Assembly: GCA_002433335.1 (NCBI GenBank)
Contig: DJHY01000003.1
Span: forward strand, 1-7,039
Origin: Rhodospirillaceae bacterium UBA6608
Lineage (GTDB): Bacteria > Pseudomonadota > Alphaproteobacteria > Rhodospirillales_A > Casp-alpha2
Length of the DNA: 7,039 bases
Direction of reading: 5' to 3'
Positions 5,828 to 7,039 of the stretch are shown one piece after another. Position 1 is the first letter of the stretch. The number at the start of each line of letters is the position of its first letter. A program made the position numbers and the translations under genes. The notes under the pieces are model-generated. The model saw nothing but the letters and a program-made list of their open reading frames with translations, was not told where the DNA came from and ran no database searches.

Positions 5828-7039
5828 TCAGGCGCGGGCGGGTTCCGTCACTTCATCGGCCCGGCCCAAAGCCGCCAGAACCGTGGCGACGATACCGGCG
5901 GCATCCAGGCCCGCCTGGGCGCATTGCACCTCGGGCTTGTCCTGTTCCACGAATTCGTCGGGCATGGTGATCGAGCGCACCTTGAGGCCGTTTTCCAACA
6001 GGCCGTCATTGGCCATGAACTGCAGCACCTGAGCCGAGAAACCGCCGATAGCCCCCTCTTCGACCGTGACCAGCAACTCATGCTCGGACGCCAGTTTGCG
6101 GATCAGGTCTTCATCGATCGGCTTGGCGAAGCGGGCGTCGGCCACCGTCGTCGAAAGGCCGCGAGCGGCCAGGTCTTCCGCTGCCTTGATCGATTCCTGA
6201 AGACGCGAGCCGAGAGACAGGATGGCAATGGTCGAACCTTCGCGGACAATCCGGCCCTTGCCGATTTCCAGCACGGACCCACGGGCCGGAAGTTCCACCC
6301 CGACGCCCTCGCCGCGCGGATAACGGATCGCCGATGGGCGGTCGTCGATGGCGCAGGCCGTGGCCGTCATATGCATCAACTCAGCCTCGTCCGACGGGGC
6401 CATGACCACGATCCCCGGCAAGGTGCACAGGTAAGGCAGATCGAACGCGCCGCAATGGGTCGAGCCGTCAGCGCCGACGTAACCGGCACGGTCGATGGCG
6501 AAGCGAACGGGCAGCGACTGGATCGCCACGTCATGGACGACCTGGTCGTAGGCGCGTTGCAGGAAGGTCGAATAAATTGCGCAGAACGGCTTATAGCCCT
6601 CGGTCGCCATACCGGCGGCGAAGGTCACGCCATGCTGTTCCGCGATGCCAACGTCGAATGCCCGCTCGGGGAACATTTCACCGAACTTGTCGATCCCGGT
6701 CCCGCCCGGCATGGCGGCGGTGATGGCAACAACCTTGTCGTCTTCCTTGGCTTCCGCGATCAGCGCCTTGGCGAAGACCGAGGTATAGCTCGGCGCATTG
6801 GCGATGGCCTTGTGCTGCTTGCCGGTGACGACGTCGAACTTGGACACGCCATGGTACTTGTCGGCGGATTCCTCCGCCGGCTTATAGCCATGGCCCTTTT
6901 CCGTGACGATGTGCAGCAGGATCGGGCCCGCTTCCTTGTCGTCGCGCAGGTTCTTCAGAACCGGCAACAGATGGTCCATGTTGTGGCCGTCGACGGGGCC
7001 GACGTAATAGAAGCCCAGTTCCTCGAACAGCGTGCCGCC
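5828..7039 (-). CDS. dxs: 1-deoxy-D-xylulose-5-phosphate synthase, partial (N-terminus off window)
   Basis: This is the C-terminal 403 residues of DXS, the thiamine diphosphate enzyme that joins pyruvate and glyceraldehyde 3-phosphate in the first step of the MEP isoprenoid pathway. The reading is open to the right edge; residues before the internal methionine ([19 protein letters not shown]) match the family, so roughly 240 residues are missing and the first methionine in the window is not the start. In fragment numbering, the pyrimidine-binding domain carries the catalytic glutamate E134 in DVGIAEQH, followed by [10 protein letters not shown] (157-166) and the substrate-binding [13 protein letters not shown] (183-195) with H195. 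The C-terminal transketolase domain (from about 275) includes the [10 protein letters not shown] and [14 protein letters not shown] segments. The diphosphate-binding GDG motif lies off the window. No frameshift or odd residue is seen. It precedes tlyA by 23 nt. Confidence 0.96.
   Translation of the reverse strand, partial: GGTLFEELGFYYVGPVDGHNMDHLLPVLKNLRDDKEAGPILLHIVTEKGHGYKPAEESADKYHGVSKFDVVTGKQHKAIANAPSYTSVFAKALIAEAKEDDKVVAITAAMPGGTGIDKFGEMFPERAFDVGIAEQHGVTFAAGMATEGYKPFCAIYSTFLQRAYDQVVHDVAIQSLPVRFAIDRAGYVGADGSTHCGAFDLPYLCTLPGIVVMAPSDEAELMHMTATACAIDDRPSAIRYPRGEGVGVELPARGSVLEIGKGRIVREGSTIAILSLGSRLQESIKAAEDLAARGLSTTVADARFAKPIDEDLIRKLASEHELLVTVEEGAIGGFSAQVLQFMANDGLLENGLKVRSITMPDEFVEQDKPEVQCAQAGLDAAGIVATVLAALGRADEVTEPARA

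Overview
The window looks like chromosomal DNA of a free-living alphaproteobacterium with high GC content (a 60-nt sample inside the first gene counts to about 67% by hand). The best clue is the first gene, which I recognise as almost residue-for-residue like the D(-)-tartrate dehydratase described from Bradyrhizobium. The dxs-tlyA order and the NnrU-family gene also fit Alphaproteobacteria, perhaps Rhodospirillales. That placement is inference from remembered families, not a search.

Layout, left to right. (1) 1-22: right part of a GC-rich hairpin with a UUCG loop, probably the terminator of a gene off the left edge. (2) 78-2121, plus strand: a tight two-gene unit, D-tartrate dehydratase (tarD-like enolase-superfamily enzyme) followed 4 nt later by a two-domain rhodanese-type sulfurtransferase. 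(3) 2135-4031, minus strand: a two-gene unit transcribed leftward, a TTC38-type TPR protein followed 22 nt later by an NnrU-family membrane protein. It converges on the first unit with only 13 nt between stop codons. (4) 4165-4488, plus strand: a small single-domain rhodanese, divergent from the TPR gene across a 133-nt gap. (5) 4489-5051: an AT-rich island (leader about 34% GC, gene about 50% GC by hand count) holding one unrecognised membrane-anchored or exported small protein. (6) 5052-7039, minus strand: tlyA (rRNA 2'-O-methyltransferase) downstream of dxs (isoprenoid synthesis). dxs runs off the right edge, so its N-terminal part is missing.

Functionally this is mostly ordinary metabolic and housekeeping DNA: a C4 sugar-acid dehydratase giving oxaloacetate, sulfur-transfer enzymes, the first committed enzyme of the MEP pathway, and a ribosome modification enzyme. 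I see no CRISPR array, RNA gene, transposase, phage gene or recognisable defence system. The parts most worth a second look are the low-GC orphan gene, the pairing of tartrate dehydratase with a sulfurtransferase, and the hairpin that covers the tlyA ribosome binding site. I do not see convincing evidence of a new multi-gene system.
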